Notes: a model not told the origin generated them from the sequence alone. A stretch of 64,000 nucleotides of DNA from Pontibacter silvestris (GCF_020907275.1 NZ_JAJJWI010000003.1:248001-312000), one strand, 5' to 3'. Counted from the first letter of the stretch, positions 30,879-40,811 are shown. Numbers and translations are program-made.

Positions 30879-33800
30879 TCAAACCTCCATCGGCTTTAGC
30901 ACTTCTTCATTTAAGGTATAGCTTTTATGAAATGGCTTTCGGTACTTCTTGATATATTCTGATGGGTTCATGCCGAACAGCTTATGAAACTGGGCTCTGA
31001 AATACTTAATGTCGCTGAAGCCTGCCTGGAAAGCAGCTTCGTTTACTTTGCAGTCAGTATCAATCAGCAGCTTGGCTACTTTACGTAAGCGGATAAACCG
31101 CACAAAGTCGCTTACCGAACGGCCAGAAATAGACTTCACTCTGTTGTAGAGGTTAGAGTGGCTCATGCCCATTTCTTTTGCAAAGGCTTTAATATTAAAA
31201 TCAGGATCATCGAGGTGGCTTTCAATTGTCTCAATACATACAGCTAAGAAGTTGCTGTATTCGGCGGAGATGCGGAGTTTATTTGTTTTGAGTGTTATCT
31301 CGTTGTAGAAGAACCGCTGCAGGTTGTCACGGCTTTTCAGAATATTATCTACCTTGGCAACTAACAGTTCTTTTTCAAAAGGCTTTGTTATATAATCATC
31401 AGCACCGCCTTCAATGCCTTTTAGCTTTACCTCCGGTGAGGAACTTGCTGTTAGCAAGATAACCGGTATATGACTCAGCGATACATTTTCTTTGATCTTA
31501 CTACAAAGCTCCAGACCACTCATGCCTTGCATTAGTACATCACTGATAATAATATCCGGCAGATACTCCTGGGCAAGTTCAAATCCGGTTTCACCGTTAT
31601 CAGCTTCAAAAACAGTAAAGGAGCTGCTGAAAATATCCTTTACGTACTGCCTGATCTGATCATTATCCTCTACCAGTAGCATAGTACCCTTTTCCTGTAT
31701 CAGCTCATCCAGGTGGTTTGCAGGTTTGGCGTCTGTTACCAGAACCGGTTCTTCTTCCGTTCTTATGCTTTCTAAAAGCTCATTCAGAAAAACAGAGCTA
31801 TCTGCACCATCCTCACTAATACTGTCTGCTGAAAAATGCTCTTTACCTTTTGGCAGTAATATATAAAACTGGGTTCCCTTAGCTGGCTCACTTTCATACC
31901 GGATCTCCCCTTTGTGCTTTTCTACCAGTTGCTTAACCAAGTACAGACCAATACCAAAGCCACCTCCAGAAGTAGCACCAGTACTGTTTACCTGGTGAAA
32001 CTTATCGAACAGTTTTGCCCCGGTATTAGCTGGAATGCCACAGCCGCTGTCTTTTACCGTTATCTCTACCTGATGTGCCAGTTCTCTTAGAGCCATCACA
32101 ACTTTGCCCGCCGCAGGAGTAAATTTAAAAGCGTTGGAAAGCAAATTAAACAAGATAATTTCAACCTTTTCCCGGTCTGCGTACAGCTCCAGGCTTTTAT
32201 TTTCACACTCAAAAGTGTAGGCTATATTTTTGGTGTTTGCCTGACAGGTAAAGCTTAAAAATACCTCTTCACAAATCTGTGCCATGTTCAGCTTGCAAAC
32301 CTTTAGCGTGTCTGCATTGCTTTCTGCCTTTCTGAAAAGCAGGAGCTGATCAACTAAACTTAACAGCCTGCGGGCATTACGGTAAATAACCGAAAGGTCA
32401 TTAAAATCCACCTTCTCCCGCTTTTTATCCACCAGTTCCTTTACAGGATTAATAATTAAGGTTAATGGTGTTCTGAATTCATGAGAAACATTTGTAAAAA
32501 AAGACAATTTCTTCTCGTTCAGCTCTGCTTCTTTTTCAGCCTTGATGTTAGCAATCTCTACCTCATACTTTAACCGTGCCTGCTTAGATTTGTACAGGTT
32601 AAACATATACAGCAAGCCAAGTAGGCCACTACCATAAATGCCGTATGCCCACCAGGTTCTGTACCACGGGGGCAGCACTTTAATATTCACCACTTGCTCC
32701 TCGCAGTTCCAGACTCCTTCTGAGTTGGTAGATTTTATTCGCAATTTGTAATCTCCCTCTTTCAGTTTAGAGTAATTGGCTGTTCTGTGGTTTTCGGCAT
32801 AATTCCAGGTATTGTCCCAGCCTTCCAGCAGGTAAGCGTATTTTATATTACCCGGTGAGGAATATTCTAAGGCACTAAAATCAAAAGAAATCAAACTCTT
32901 ATCATAAGGCAGAGTGATATCATTAATATTACAGAGGCTTTGCCCTGGCTTCAGTATGTTATCAGCAGATGTGACCGGCTGATTGAACAACCGGATGCCG
33001 GTAATTACTAACTTGGGAAAAGAACTTTCGGCCTTAATACTATCCGGATTAAAAATATTAAAGCCTTTAATACCACCGAACACCAGCTCACCAGTACTTA
33101 AACTCAGCGAAGCGTTGTAGTTGAACTGATTGCTTTGCAGCCCATCGGTTTCATAAAAGTTCTTAAACTTGTTTTCTTTAGGGTTGTATTTAGACACCCC
33201 ATGATAGGTACTGATCCAAAGATTTCCCTCCTTATCCTCCTCTATGTTATGAACAGAGTTGTTAGCCAGCCCTTCTGATTCGGTAAAGGTTTGAAACTTC
33301 CCGGTGCCAAAGTCAAACTTTAATAGTCCAAGGCCTTGAGTACCAATCCAGAAATTGCCGCTTTTGTCCTGGTATAAGTCACGGACAGGATAGTCTATTT
33401 TGTACTTTTTATGTTTCCGGGCTTGTTTATCTACTCTTATTAACTGGTCGAAAGTACCTAACCACAAATTACCTGCCTGATCCTCCAGTATACTGATGGC
33501 ATTTGTCAGTGAAGCATCATATACTTCAAATTTATCAGCAGCCTTGTTGTACCTGTATAAAGGACCACTTTCAGTTGTACCGGCCCATAAGTTCTTTTCC
33601 CGGTCTTCATACAGCTTCCAGACGTACACATCATCTCCACATGCATAATGTTTAAAAGTTCCTGTAGCGCGGCTATACCTGTTAATACCGCCACCCCAGG
33701 TAGCTATCCAAATGTTATTTTCATAATCTCTTAAAATGCTGGTCGCATTGTTGTTGCTTAAAGAAGTGGGGTCGGCTTCATTATGAACAAAATTACGATA

Positions 33801-34958
33801 TATGTTGTCTTTACGGTTCCATAAAGAAACACCTCCTCCATCAGTTCCAACCCAGATAGCTTTATCAGAGTCTTCGCAAAAGGATAAAGTAAAATTGTCT
33901 ATAAGGCTGTTCTTGTCCAGTATGTCGCGCCGGATGGTTGTAAACTTGTCTTTCTGCCTGTCTATGATATTTACTCCGCCACGCTGTGTCCCTATCCACC
34001 ATCTTGACTCATTATCTTTGCACAAAGAGGTAACTGCATTACTGGTTAGGTGCATTTTGCCAGCACCGGACTGAATAGAACTAATCTGATTGCTTTTTAA
34101 ATCTAATATGTTAACGCCTCCCCCGTCAGTGGCTATCCAAAGCTTGTTTTCTTCAGCCACACTAACATCAACAACTCTTCTGTGGCACAGTTTGCCTACA
34201 CCCGAGCCGTAAAACTCATAAGTCTCTGCAGCAATATTATACTGGTACAAGCCGTTATCAGTACCTATCCATAGTACATTTCCAGAATCAGCTTTGATAA
34301 CATTGGCACTTTTGACGACACTTGAGATTAACTGAAATTCACTTTTCTGAGGATCAAAACGGTGAAGTCCAATGTTTTGTATCATTACCCATACTCTGCC
34401 TTTGCTATCGATATGGAGGGCTCTAACAGAATAGGGTTTGAAAGCCGCCGGGGCTGGTTGCAAAGGTGTTTGCCTGAACCCTCTAGATAGTTTATTGCTG
34501 GTCAACAGACCTAAGCCTACAGTAGCCAGGTACAGGCTACCTTCTCTGTCAACAGCTATTTCTACTACTTCAGCATCCAGCTTTTTTCTGTCAGTCTGCG
34601 TCAGGGGGTAATAGTAAGCAAGTGAAAACTTTGATGTATTAGGATTAAAGGTGCATAACCCTTTTTTGGTACCAATCCACAGGTTGCCGGAACTATCTCC
34701 TGACACAGTATTTATCTGATTATGAATTAAAGATGTCGTGTCATTAATCCTGTTCCTATATACATGAAACTCATAGCCATCATACTTATTCAGCCCATCA
34801 TCGGTGCCAAACCACATAAAACCCAACCTGTCTTTATAAATGGTATTTACTGTATTGTTGGAAAGGCCATGTTCAATTCCCAGCACACCAAAAGACTGTG
34901 GGAGCCCTTTATAGCAGATACTCAAGAACAAGAAAAGTAAAGATATAGTTAGCTTCAT
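30879..34958 (-). CDS. Hybrid two-component system sensor/regulator (HTCS)
   Basis: A 1359-residue fusion of sensor kinase and transcription factor. The start at 34958 (MKLTISLLFLF) is chosen because it opens a signal peptide; the frame extends 57 codons further up without such a feature. In order: two-component propeller repeats filling most of residues 25-690 (GLSNNTVNTIYKDRLGFMWF, LWIGTDNGLYQYN), a Y_Y_Y domain near 690-750, a membrane helix near 765-790, HisKA with the phospho-acceptor in FTNVSHEFRTPL near 823, HATPase_c (LFNLLSNAFKF, GGGFGIGLYLV), a receiver domain from about 1090 (LLVEDND, ISDVLMQGMSG, ITKPF) and an AraC-type HTH from about 1255. It senses a periplasmic oligosaccharide and activates PUL genes, probably at the G-tract repeats. 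Confidence 0.95.
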   Translation of the reverse strand: MKLTISLLFLFLSICYKGLPQSFGVLGIEHGLSNNTVNTIYKDRLGFMWFGTDDGLNKYDGYEFHVYRNRINDTTSLIHNQINTVSGDSSGNLWIGTKKGLCTFNPNTSKFSLAYYYPLTQTDRKKLDAEVVEIAVDREGSLYLATVGLGLLTSNKLSRGFRQTPLQPAPAAFKPYSVRALHIDSKGRVWVMIQNIGLHRFDPQKSEFQLISSVVKSANVIKADSGNVLWIGTDNGLYQYNIAAETYEFYGSGVGKLCHRRVVDVSVAEENKLWIATDGGGVNILDLKSNQISSIQSGAGKMHLTSNAVTSLCKDNESRWWIGTQRGGVNIIDRQKDKFTTIRRDILDKNSLIDNFTLSFCEDSDKAIWVGTDGGGVSLWNRKDNIYRNFVHNEADPTSLSNNNATSILRDYENNIWIATWGGGINRYSRATGTFKHYACGDDVYVWKLYEDREKNLWAGTTESGPLYRYNKAADKFEVYDASLTNAISILEDQAGNLWLGTFDQLIRVDKQARKHKKYKIDYPVRDLYQDKSGNFWIGTQGLGLLKFDFGTGKFQTFTESEGLANNSVHNIEEDKEGNLWISTYHGVSKYNPKENKFKNFYETDGLQSNQFNYNASLSLSTGELVFGGIKGFNIFNPDSIKAESSFPKLVITGIRLFNQPVTSADNILKPGQSLCNINDITLPYDKSLISFDFSALEYSSPGNIKYAYLLEGWDNTWNYAENHRTANYSKLKEGDYKLRIKSTNSEGVWNCEEQVVNIKVLPPWYRTWWAYGIYGSGLLGLLYMFNLYKSKQARLKYEVEIANIKAEKEAELNEKKLSFFTNVSHEFRTPLTLIINPVKELVDKKREKVDFNDLSVIYRNARRLLSLVDQLLLFRKAESNADTLKVCKLNMAQICEEVFLSFTCQANTKNIAYTFECENKSLELYADREKVEIILFNLLSNAFKFTPAAGKVVMALRELAHQVEITVKDSGCGIPANTGAKLFDKFHQVNSTGATSGGGFGIGLYLVKQLVEKHKGEIRYESEPAKGTQFYILLPKGKEHFSADSISEDGADSSVFLNELLESIRTEEEPVLVTDAKPANHLDELIQEKGTMLLVEDNDQIRQYVKDIFSSSFTVFEADNGETGFELAQEYLPDIIISDVLMQGMSGLELCSKIKENVSLSHIPVILLTASSSPEVKLKGIEGGADDYITKPFEKELLVAKVDNILKSRDNLQRFFYNEITLKTNKLRISAEYSNFLAVCIETIESHLDDPDFNIKAFAKEMGMSHSNLYNRVKSISGRSVSDFVRFIRLRKVAKLLIDTDCKVNEAAFQAGFSDIKYFRAQFHKLFGMNPSEYIKKYRKPFHKSYTLNEEVLKPMEV

Positions 34959-35267
34959 AAGAAACAGTATTAAACTTTGTGCTCCTCGGCTACACTTATA
35001 CATCCTGCCATAGCAGATGCACAGTGTACAAAAGGACATCTTTATTGGGTTTAAATTTTTAGCAGAAATGTTTAGCTTATATAAGCTATGAAAAGCTACC
35101 TGGCAACTGTAGCTTTTATTTAAACACATCAGGCGCGAGCCATGCCAGCGCCTGATGTGCGTATGTTCAGATGATTGAGAAAAAGCTTCTGAAAGAATGC
35201 TGTTCTATAGCGCAAGCACCACCTAAGTTTATGTCTACTATCAGGTTACTCTTCTATAGTACAATGT
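34959..35267. other. Intergenic stretch upstream of the HTCS
   Basis: A 309-bp stretch between the GntR stop and the HTCS start. It holds the GntR-gene terminator listed separately; neither the palindrome nor the G-tract box is present, so the HTCS does not appear to control itself through them. Confidence 0.5.
35125..35159 (-). terminator. Terminator of the GntR-family regulator gene
   Basis: A perfect 12-bp GC-rich inverted repeat CACATCAGGCGC/GCGCCTGATGTG (35125-35136 and 35148-35159, loop 11), followed on the minus strand by TTTAAATAAAA. It lies about 110 bp after the stop. Confidence 0.75.
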
Positions 35268-36284
35268 TTAAAGTGAATTGCGACGGATAAGCGTAAATGG
35301 GTTATGGATTTTTTCTCTGAGTTTGTTTTTCAGCATGTAAGCCGCTGTTTCTCCCATCTTTTCATGGTCTGTAGAAATTACGGTTATCCCGTTGTCTAAT
35401 ATCTTCTTCAAAGGCGTATCGTTGTACGAGATCAGGCCAATGTCTTTGCCTAAGGCCATTCCCTGTGTTCTGCTTTGCTCAACTAAATCTACCAGGTCAG
35501 ATTCTTCCAGTACAATATAAGCCGTTTTAGGTATAAGAGGCTCCTCATTGATATGGTTTATGACAGCATGGTCAAAAGAAGTCTCTCTACAGAAATGGCG
35601 AAACCCTTTTACAATTTCCATTGGGTAAGAGACATCTTTCGGATAAACTAAAACTAACCTGTTGTACTTCTCCAGCAAGTCTTTACCGGAATGCAGCGCA
35701 TTTCTGATGTCACGCTCAAAGTCCTGATAAATTGCCGTACACTTACCCGTAAAGTTCTCAATGTTCTTGTCAAGCAGCAGCAGCTTTTCAGCAGGAATCT
35801 TTTGAATTGTTTGCATTGCTGTTTCAACATTTCTGCAAAAGTGAGGCATAATAACAAAGTAGTTATACTTGCCAAGGCTATCATTGATAAGGCTTTCACA
35901 GATCTTACCATCGTAATGATGTATATGAAGATCTACTATAGCATCTTCGCCTAATGTTTTAAGCAGGGAGTAGTAAACAGTCTTTTTATAGGCACTTAGT
36001 TTATTGAAAAGTAACAGAACACGAATTTTATCTGAAGAAAAAGTTTTGCTGATATAGCACCCTTTCCCTTTCACAGAACTAATTACTCCACGTTTCCGCA
36101 ATACCTTGTATGCTTTCTCAATTGTATCCCGTGAGAGGTAGTACATTTCACTGGTTTCATTGATAGAGGGGACCCGCTCTCCACGTTTTAGAATTCCTGC
36201 TTCAATGTCAGCTATAACTGCATTTACTACCTGTATGTATTTAGGAGTAGCAGATGTTGAATCAATACGGTCTAGAAGTTCCAT
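35268..36284 (-). CDS. GntR-family transcriptional regulator with LacI-type sensor domain (AraR-like layout)
   Basis: A 338-residue cytoplasmic regulator. Residues 1-80 are a GntR winged helix (PKYIQVVNAVIADIEAGILK, RVPSINETSEMYYLSRDTIEKAYK, GVISSVKGKGCYI). From about 88 to the end lies a periplasmic-binding-protein-like sensor (KIRVLLLFNKLS, IGLISYNDTPLKKILDNGIT, VISTDHEKMGETAAYML, LIRRNSL), as in Bacillus AraR. Such proteins usually repress until a monosaccharide, often arabinose, binds. It stands alone, upstream of the HTCS with its own terminator. Its promoter carries an exact copy of the 18-bp palindrome, suggesting autoregulation and making it the best candidate to bind the other five sites. 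The inducer is inferred from layout and the arabinofuranosidases nearby. Confidence 0.9.
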   Translation of the reverse strand: MELLDRIDSTSATPKYIQVVNAVIADIEAGILKRGERVPSINETSEMYYLSRDTIEKAYKVLRKRGVISSVKGKGCYISKTFSSDKIRVLLLFNKLSAYKKTVYYSLLKTLGEDAIVDLHIHHYDGKICESLINDSLGKYNYFVIMPHFCRNVETAMQTIQKIPAEKLLLLDKNIENFTGKCTAIYQDFERDIRNALHSGKDLLEKYNRLVLVYPKDVSYPMEIVKGFRHFCRETSFDHAVINHINEEPLIPKTAYIVLEESDLVDLVEQSRTQGMALGKDIGLISYNDTPLKKILDNGITVISTDHEKMGETAAYMLKNKLREKIHNPFTLIRRNSL

Positions 36285-36472
36285 ATAGCATATAATCTAT
36301 TTATTAGTAGACAAAAAAATCCTTACTCAATTTGCCGTGTTGTAAAGCACAAACCTCCATAGCTCTTCATCACCCACACTCACAACGTTTTACAGCTTCC
36401 ACTTTACAGCAAAACACGCCTCACCTTCTCTACTGCACTACCTGTTTTAATTCAAACAACTGTCCTTAGTCG

Positions 36473-36486
36473 CGCAATCGATTACA
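36473..36486. promoter_or_regulatory. LacI/CcpA-type operator-like box 1
   Basis: CGCAATCGATTACA, 12 of 14 identical to the box at 36761-36774 and centred on CG as LacI-family operators are. No LacI-family gene is in the window. Confidence 0.4.
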
Positions 36487-36507
36487 TTTTAACAATATTT
36501 TTTATCA

Positions 36508-36525
36508 TTAACAAACATTCGTTAA
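36508..36525. promoter_or_regulatory. 18-bp palindromic operator candidate upstream of GntR gene
   Basis: TTAACAAACATTCGTTAA fits TTAACnAAyrTTnGTTAA at every position. It lies 224 bp upstream of the regulator start and suggests autoregulation. Confidence 0.65.
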
Positions 36526-36760
36526 TTTATTTTAAAGCTCTTGACCTGTAGCTATTGAAAAGTTAGCAATTCCTCATTCTATAGTTGCTAAAAACAAAGC
36601 TAAACATTCTTAAATTATATAGATAACACCTACATTATTACAATTATTAAGAAATATTGGATACAATTAAGAAAAATAGTAATATCGAAAATAAATAGCT
36701 TTTAACGGGAGTAATTATTCCTTTTATCTGTGCAACTATTACGCAGATGCTCACATTCAA

Positions 36761-36774
36761 TGCAATCGTTTACA
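36761..36774. promoter_or_regulatory. LacI/CcpA-type operator-like box 2
   Basis: TGCAATCGTTTACA; its complement TGTAAACGATTGCA fits the cre pattern TGnAAnCGnTnnCA. It lies 288 bp from box 1, a spacing that would allow looping. Confidence 0.45.
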
Positions 36775-36984
36775 CAACAACTTGTGTTACTTATTCTTAA
36801 GATGATGTCGGTGTTTATAAATTATGGTTAGGCAGAGAAATTGGGCTATAAAACTGTGCACACCAGATTACCTTATAAAGAAGCATTCGGGTATGACAAC
36901 CATATAAACAAAAAGCCATTGCGCCAACAGAAGTTTATATCTGCTGCCACAGCGGCTTTCCTTAAGTTGATTTTTATCCTAAAC

Positions 36985-37632
36985 TTAGCTGTTGTTGGCA
37001 GTAAGCACTTTATTTACAATGTGTACTGTGCCATTGCTACTCTCACCTTCTATATTTTCTACTTCAGCTCCGTTAACCATCACTTTGTTTCCTGATGTAG
37101 AAACCTGTAGTTGTTTCCCTCCTACAGTTCTTAGTACTGAGCCATCTTTCAGATCAGCATATTGAATCATGCCAGAGACCACGTGGTTATTTAACAACTC
37201 TGCTAACTGCTGCTTATTTTCAGGTTTCATCAGGTCCTCAAAAGTATTTTCTCCAATTGCTTCAAATGCCTTATCGGAAGGAGCAAACACAGTATATGGC
37301 CCTGTTCCGTTAAGGGACGTAGTTAGATCTGCTTTTTTTATGGCAGAAGTAAAAGTAGTTAACTTGGGACTGGAGGTTATATTGGCTACAACATTTTGTG
37401 ACGGGAACATCTCGTTTCCTCCTACATTAGCACTTGTAAGAGGTGCCTCATCAGTGTTAGCCCGAGAATAATGGGAAGCAGGGTTCACTTTGTTCTCCAT
37501 CCGCAGATCAGGAGATCTAGCTTCACGTTGGGCCTCATTTTTACTATTTTCTTCATTAGTACCATTACAGCTTAAAAGCAGAGTACTGAAAAGTAAACTT
37601 ATAGATAATGCAAATAACTGTGTTTTCTTCAT
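36985..37632 (-). CDS. FAS1 (fasciclin) domain lipoprotein
   Basis: A 215-residue lipoprotein (lipobox LLLSC, Cys22) with a polar linker and one FAS1 domain from about residue 80 to the end. FAS1 signatures are FTSAIKKADLTTSLNGTGPY, TVFAPSDKAFEAI, LNNHVVSGMI and the closing NGTVHIVNKVL. Such proteins are cell-surface adhesion or matrix proteins; the exact role here is unknown. It is a single gene between the PUL and the cyclophilin gene, and its 3' end borders the GntR upstream region. Confidence 0.92.
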   Translation of the reverse strand: MKKTQLFALSISLLFSTLLLSCNGTNEENSKNEAQREARSPDLRMENKVNPASHYSRANTDEAPLTSANVGGNEMFPSQNVVANITSSPKLTTFTSAIKKADLTTSLNGTGPYTVFAPSDKAFEAIGENTFEDLMKPENKQQLAELLNNHVVSGMIQYADLKDGSVLRTVGGKQLQVSTSGNKVMVNGAEVENIEGESSNGTVHIVNKVLTANNS

Positions 37633-37761
37633 AGCTTTATAGTATTATTGTGCTTTTTCATGCGATCTGGCTAGCCTTCTGATAAGCTTGCCTAATAATA
37701 TTAAACTAGAAATTGTGTACTTTTGTTTTATACATTACAGTACATAAAACAAGAAGAAATA

Positions 37762-38223
37762 ATGAAGACAGCAGACATTCATACTGCCAAAGGGGTAATG
37801 AAAGTAGAATTTTACGAGAAAGATGCTCCTAACACAGTTCAAAACTTTATAGATCTTGCCAACAAAGGCTTTTACGATGGTCTTACTTTCCACCGTGTTA
37901 TTCCTGATTTCGTTATTCAAGGAGGCTGCCCTAACTCAAGAGAGGGTGCCAAAGGAACACCAGGTACAGGAGGCCCAGGTTATAAAATAGACTGTGAACT
38001 TAACGGTGAAAACCAGTACCACGACCGTGGCGTGCTTTCTATGGCACATGCAGGCAGAAACACAGGAGGCTCTCAGTTCTTTATCTGCCACAGCCGCAAA
38101 AACACAGCTCACCTGGACCGCAACCACACTGTTTTTGGTAAAGTAGTAGAAGGCCTGGATGTAATTGATCAGATCAAGGCAAACGACAGAATTGAAAAGG
38201 TTGTTGTAAACGAGGAAGCTTAA
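37762..38223 (+). CDS. Cyclophilin-type peptidyl-prolyl cis-trans isomerase
   Basis: A 153-residue protein. The start at 37762 ([11 protein letters not shown]) is preferred over an ATG 39 bp upstream because it gives the usual cyclophilin N-terminus and follows a purine-rich AGAAGAA. Conserved parts are [13 protein letters not shown] (catalytic Arg), [17 protein letters not shown] and [14 protein letters not shown]. No signal peptide, so a cytoplasmic foldase. It is followed by two hairpins and is not part of an operon. Confidence 0.95.
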   Translation: MKTADIHTAKGVMKVEFYEKDAPNTVQNFIDLANKGFYDGLTFHRVIPDFVIQGGCPNSREGAKGTPGTGGPGYKIDCELNGENQYHDRGVLSMAHAGRNTGGSQFFICHSRKNTAHLDRNHTVFGKVVEGLDVIDQIKANDRIEKVVVNEEA

Positions 38224-38245
38224 GAAAGCTGCTAAAGCTTTTCTC

Positions 38246-38322
38246 AGGTAGGAAGGTAAAAGGAGTCTACTTTTTCCTTTCTACCTGAACAATAAAAAGC
38301 CCGGGCTATCAATCCGGGCTTT
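38246..38322. terminator. Tandem terminators between the cyclophilin and ZIP genes
   Basis: An imperfect 17-bp stem (38246-38262 with 38270-38286) is followed by a perfect 9-bp stem AAAGCCCGG/CCGGGCTTT (38296-38304, 38314-38322). The second is bounded by A- and T-runs and can serve both converging genes. Confidence 0.75.
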
Positions 38323-38383
38323 ATTGCTTAAACTGAACTAGAATAGTAACATACAACTTAGTTGAGGCAGAACATTGCCTTTA

Positions 38384-39157
38384 TTAAGCTCCTCCTAAGT
38401 GGTTTAACACAAAAGCTGTTAAAAAACCCAGGACAGTTATTAACCCGGTAAAGTTATGCGCTTCTTCAAATGCCTCCGGTATCATGGTATCGGAAAGCAT
38501 AGCAAGTATGGCACCTGCCGCCAAAGCGGTGGTAGCTGCAATAACACCCGGCGGAAAGCCACTGAAAACAGCATATCCTAAAAGAACGGCTATACCAGAG
38601 ATAACGGCAATACTAAACCAGACACCAAAGATGTACTTTCGGGAGCGCCCTGCCTTTTTCATACCTGCCGAACTAGAAAGCCCCTCTGGCAGGTTAGACA
38701 GAAATATAGCTGCCACAGCCACTAAGCTTACGGCTCCGCCAGCAATCATACTTATACCTATTACAATAGACTCAGGTATTCCGTCTATTAGCGCTCCGAT
38801 AGCCATTGCATGCCCGCTACCACTGTTATCTTCCTCTGATGGCTGCTGATGCCCTGACCGTTTCCGATGCTTCGCCCCTTGCTTAGCCAGTACCCAGTTA
38901 GCAAGGGTATAAATGGCTGCACCGCCCAAAAAGCCTAGCGCCGTTGGGTAGAAACCTCCTTGTTCATATGCTTCACTCATCAGGTCAAAAGACAAGGCAG
39001 AAATGAGCACACCACTGCCAAAAGCCATAATAGCAGCAACAACATGTTGCTTAATAGGTATATAATATCCCATTGCCGCACCAAGCAGCAGTGCAGATCC
39101 GGCAAGTAATCCCCATAGACCTGCCTTTAACCAAAGCGGAAATATCATAAGTATCAT
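38384..39157 (-). CDS. ZIP-family metal transporter-like membrane protein
   Basis: A 257-residue polytopic protein with about eight membrane segments. ZIP features are the metal-site motifs GALIDGIPESIVIG in TM4 and LSNLPEGLSSSAGMKKAG in TM5, plus a charged loop near residues 93-112 (KHRKRSGHQQPSEEDNSGSGH). TM4 has Asp where many ZIPs have His, so substrate preference may differ from classical zinc or iron carriers. It is convergent with the cyclophilin gene. Confidence 0.85.
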   Translation of the reverse strand: MILMIFPLWLKAGLWGLLAGSALLLGAAMGYYIPIKQHVVAAIMAFGSGVLISALSFDLMSEAYEQGGFYPTALGFLGGAAIYTLANWVLAKQGAKHRKRSGHQQPSEEDNSGSGHAMAIGALIDGIPESIVIGISMIAGGAVSLVAVAAIFLSNLPEGLSSSAGMKKAGRSRKYIFGVWFSIAVISGIAVLLGYAVFSGFPPGVIAATTALAAGAILAMLSDTMIPEAFEEAHNFTGLITVLGFLTAFVLNHLGGA

Positions 39158-39506
39158 TTATCAGAGGCAAAACTCTCCTATCTAACGGCATATACCATAA
39201 TCTGTTTGCGCTATAAAAAGTAGTTATCCTGTATCAGCAACTCCCTCTGGATTTACACCGTTACCAGCAGAACAGTCCATTTCACTTAATGTAGCACAAG
39301 CAGAGTATACTAACCTGCCATTGCATTTTTTGCTATTACTAAAGTATCTTTCCAATATTTTATTAGCTTAATGCGGATTTATCGTTAGCTTTAAGTTATT
39401 CGGTATCCGTAGAGGCTTCCTATATCGCCTGCCTCGGCTTTAGTGATACCATGCTCTAAACTAGTTAAAATAAAAAAAGGGCTGATGCCCCGTCACCTGC
39501 TACTAT
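39158..39506. other. Intergenic stretch upstream of the DAACS symporter
   Basis: A 349-bp divergent gap with no supported gene. A small hairpin GGGC-TGAT-GCCC (39479-39490) lies 16 bp before the symporter start next to seven A. I see no other element. Confidence 0.4.
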
Positions 39507-40811
39507 ATGAATAAACTTGCTTTGCATTGGCTGATCCTTATAGGTATGGCCTTAGGCATATTATGGGGAATGTTCGCCAGTTCTGTTGGCCTTGTAGAGT
39601 TTACAACTGACTGGATAAGACCTTTTGGCACCATATTCATCAACCTTCTTAAGCTTATTGCAGTACCGTTGGTACTTGTTTCGCTCGTTACCGGAGTTTC
39701 CAGCCTTAGTGATATAAGTAAGCTTTCACGCATCGGGTCTAAAACAGTGGGGGTTTACTTGTCTACAACCGTAATTGCTGTTGTCTTGGGTTTGTTACTG
39801 GTTAATGTTTTTCAGCCTGGCAATGCTTTCTCGGCAGAAAAACGAGAAGAGTTTAAGAAGCAGTTCGCTGCCACTACTACACAGCGCTCTTCAGACGCAG
39901 CAACTGTAAAGCAGCAGGGGCCTTTACAGCCGCTCATTGATATTGTGCCAAGCAATATATTCGGAGCCCTGACAGATAACGGGCGAATGCTGCAGATTAT
40001 CTTTTTTGCGCTTCTCTTTGGTATTGCCCTTATTTTAATTGCCCCGGAAAAAGCTGCTCCTGTCATTAGCTTTTTTGACGGAGTTAATTTAGCCATATTG
40101 AAGGTAGTAGACATTATCATGAAAATGGCTCCTTATGGCGTTTTTGCCTTGCTGGCTGGTTTGGTAGTGGAATTTGCCGGAGATGACCCTGCTTCAGCCA
40201 TTGAACTGCTGCTGGTATTAGGCTACTATTGCATTGTGGTATTGATCGGGCTGGCTTTTATGGTTTTTGTTACATACCCGATATTGGCAACTACGATAGG
40301 TAAAATAAAATATGGTGATTTTTTTAAAGGATTGTTTCCTGCCCAAATGCTTGCTTTCTCCACTTCCTCCAGTGCAGCCACGTTGCCTGTAACTATGGAG
40401 CGCTGTGAGAAGAACCTGGGCATTTCCAGGGAAATAACTAGTTTTGTATTACCGCTGGGTGCTACCATTAACATGGATGGCACAAGTCTATACCAGGCTG
40501 TTGCTGCCGTTTTTATTGCCCAGGCTTATGGCATTGACCTTACCTTAGGAGACCAGATAGGCATTGTTCTTACCGCTACGCTGGCCTCTATCGGCACTGC
40601 CGCCGTACCGGGTGCCGGTGTTGTAATGCTTGTAATCGTACTGCAACAGGCAGGTATCCCCATTGAGGGTATAGCACTCATTCTCGCCCCTGACCGTATC
40701 CTGGACATGTGTCGTACTGTGGTAAATATTACGGGTGATGCGACAGTATCTATGATGGTGGCACGAACAGAGGGAGAGCTACAAACTCCTGTGCCAACAA
40801 ATGAAGTGTAA
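39507..40811 (+). CDS. Dicarboxylate/amino acid:cation symporter (DAACS family)
   Basis: A 434-residue inner membrane carrier of the GltP/DctA type. Family signatures are the serine-rich re-entrant loop FSTSSSAATLPVTM, the cation/substrate motif NMDGTSLYQAVAAVFIAQ, the GTAAVPGAGVVML loop and DRILDMCRTVVNITGDAT. An insert of about 40 polar residues (AEKREEFKKQFAATTTQRSS) lies between TM3 and TM4. It takes up glutamate, aspartate or C4-dicarboxylates with sodium or protons. It precedes the 5-oxoprolinase operon by 218 bp; glutamate is the product of that operon, so a link is possible but not shown. Confidence 0.93.
   Translation: MNKLALHWLILIGMALGILWGMFASSVGLVEFTTDWIRPFGTIFINLLKLIAVPLVLVSLVTGVSSLSDISKLSRIGSKTVGVYLSTTVIAVVLGLLLVNVFQPGNAFSAEKREEFKKQFAATTTQRSSDAATVKQQGPLQPLIDIVPSNIFGALTDNGRMLQIIFFALLFGIALILIAPEKAAPVISFFDGVNLAILKVVDIIMKMAPYGVFALLAGLVVEFAGDDPASAIELLLVLGYYCIVVLIGLAFMVFVTYPILATTIGKIKYGDFFKGLFPAQMLAFSTSSSAATLPVTMERCEKNLGISREITSFVLPLGATINMDGTSLYQAVAAVFIAQAYGIDLTLGDQIGIVLTATLASIGTAAVPGAGVVMLVIVLQQAGIPIEGIALILAPDRILDMCRTVVNITGDATVSMMVARTEGELQTPVPTNEV

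Larger units (their letters stand above)
36285..36984. promoter_or_regulatory. Long upstream region of the GntR gene
   Basis: A 700-bp AT-rich stretch with no supported gene. It holds the palindrome at 36508-36525 and two LacI/cre-like boxes at 36473-36486 and 36761-36774. The length and number of sites are unusual for a regulator of this size. Confidence 0.6.

Noticed and set aside
36841..37095. Open frame of 84 codons on the plus strand
   Set aside because: It overlaps the 3' end of the FAS1 gene in antisense and has no family-like content.
39479..39490. GGGC-TGAT-GCCC next to an A7 run as a minus-strand terminator before the DAACS gene
   Set aside because: The stem has only four base pairs and no minus-strand gene ends there.
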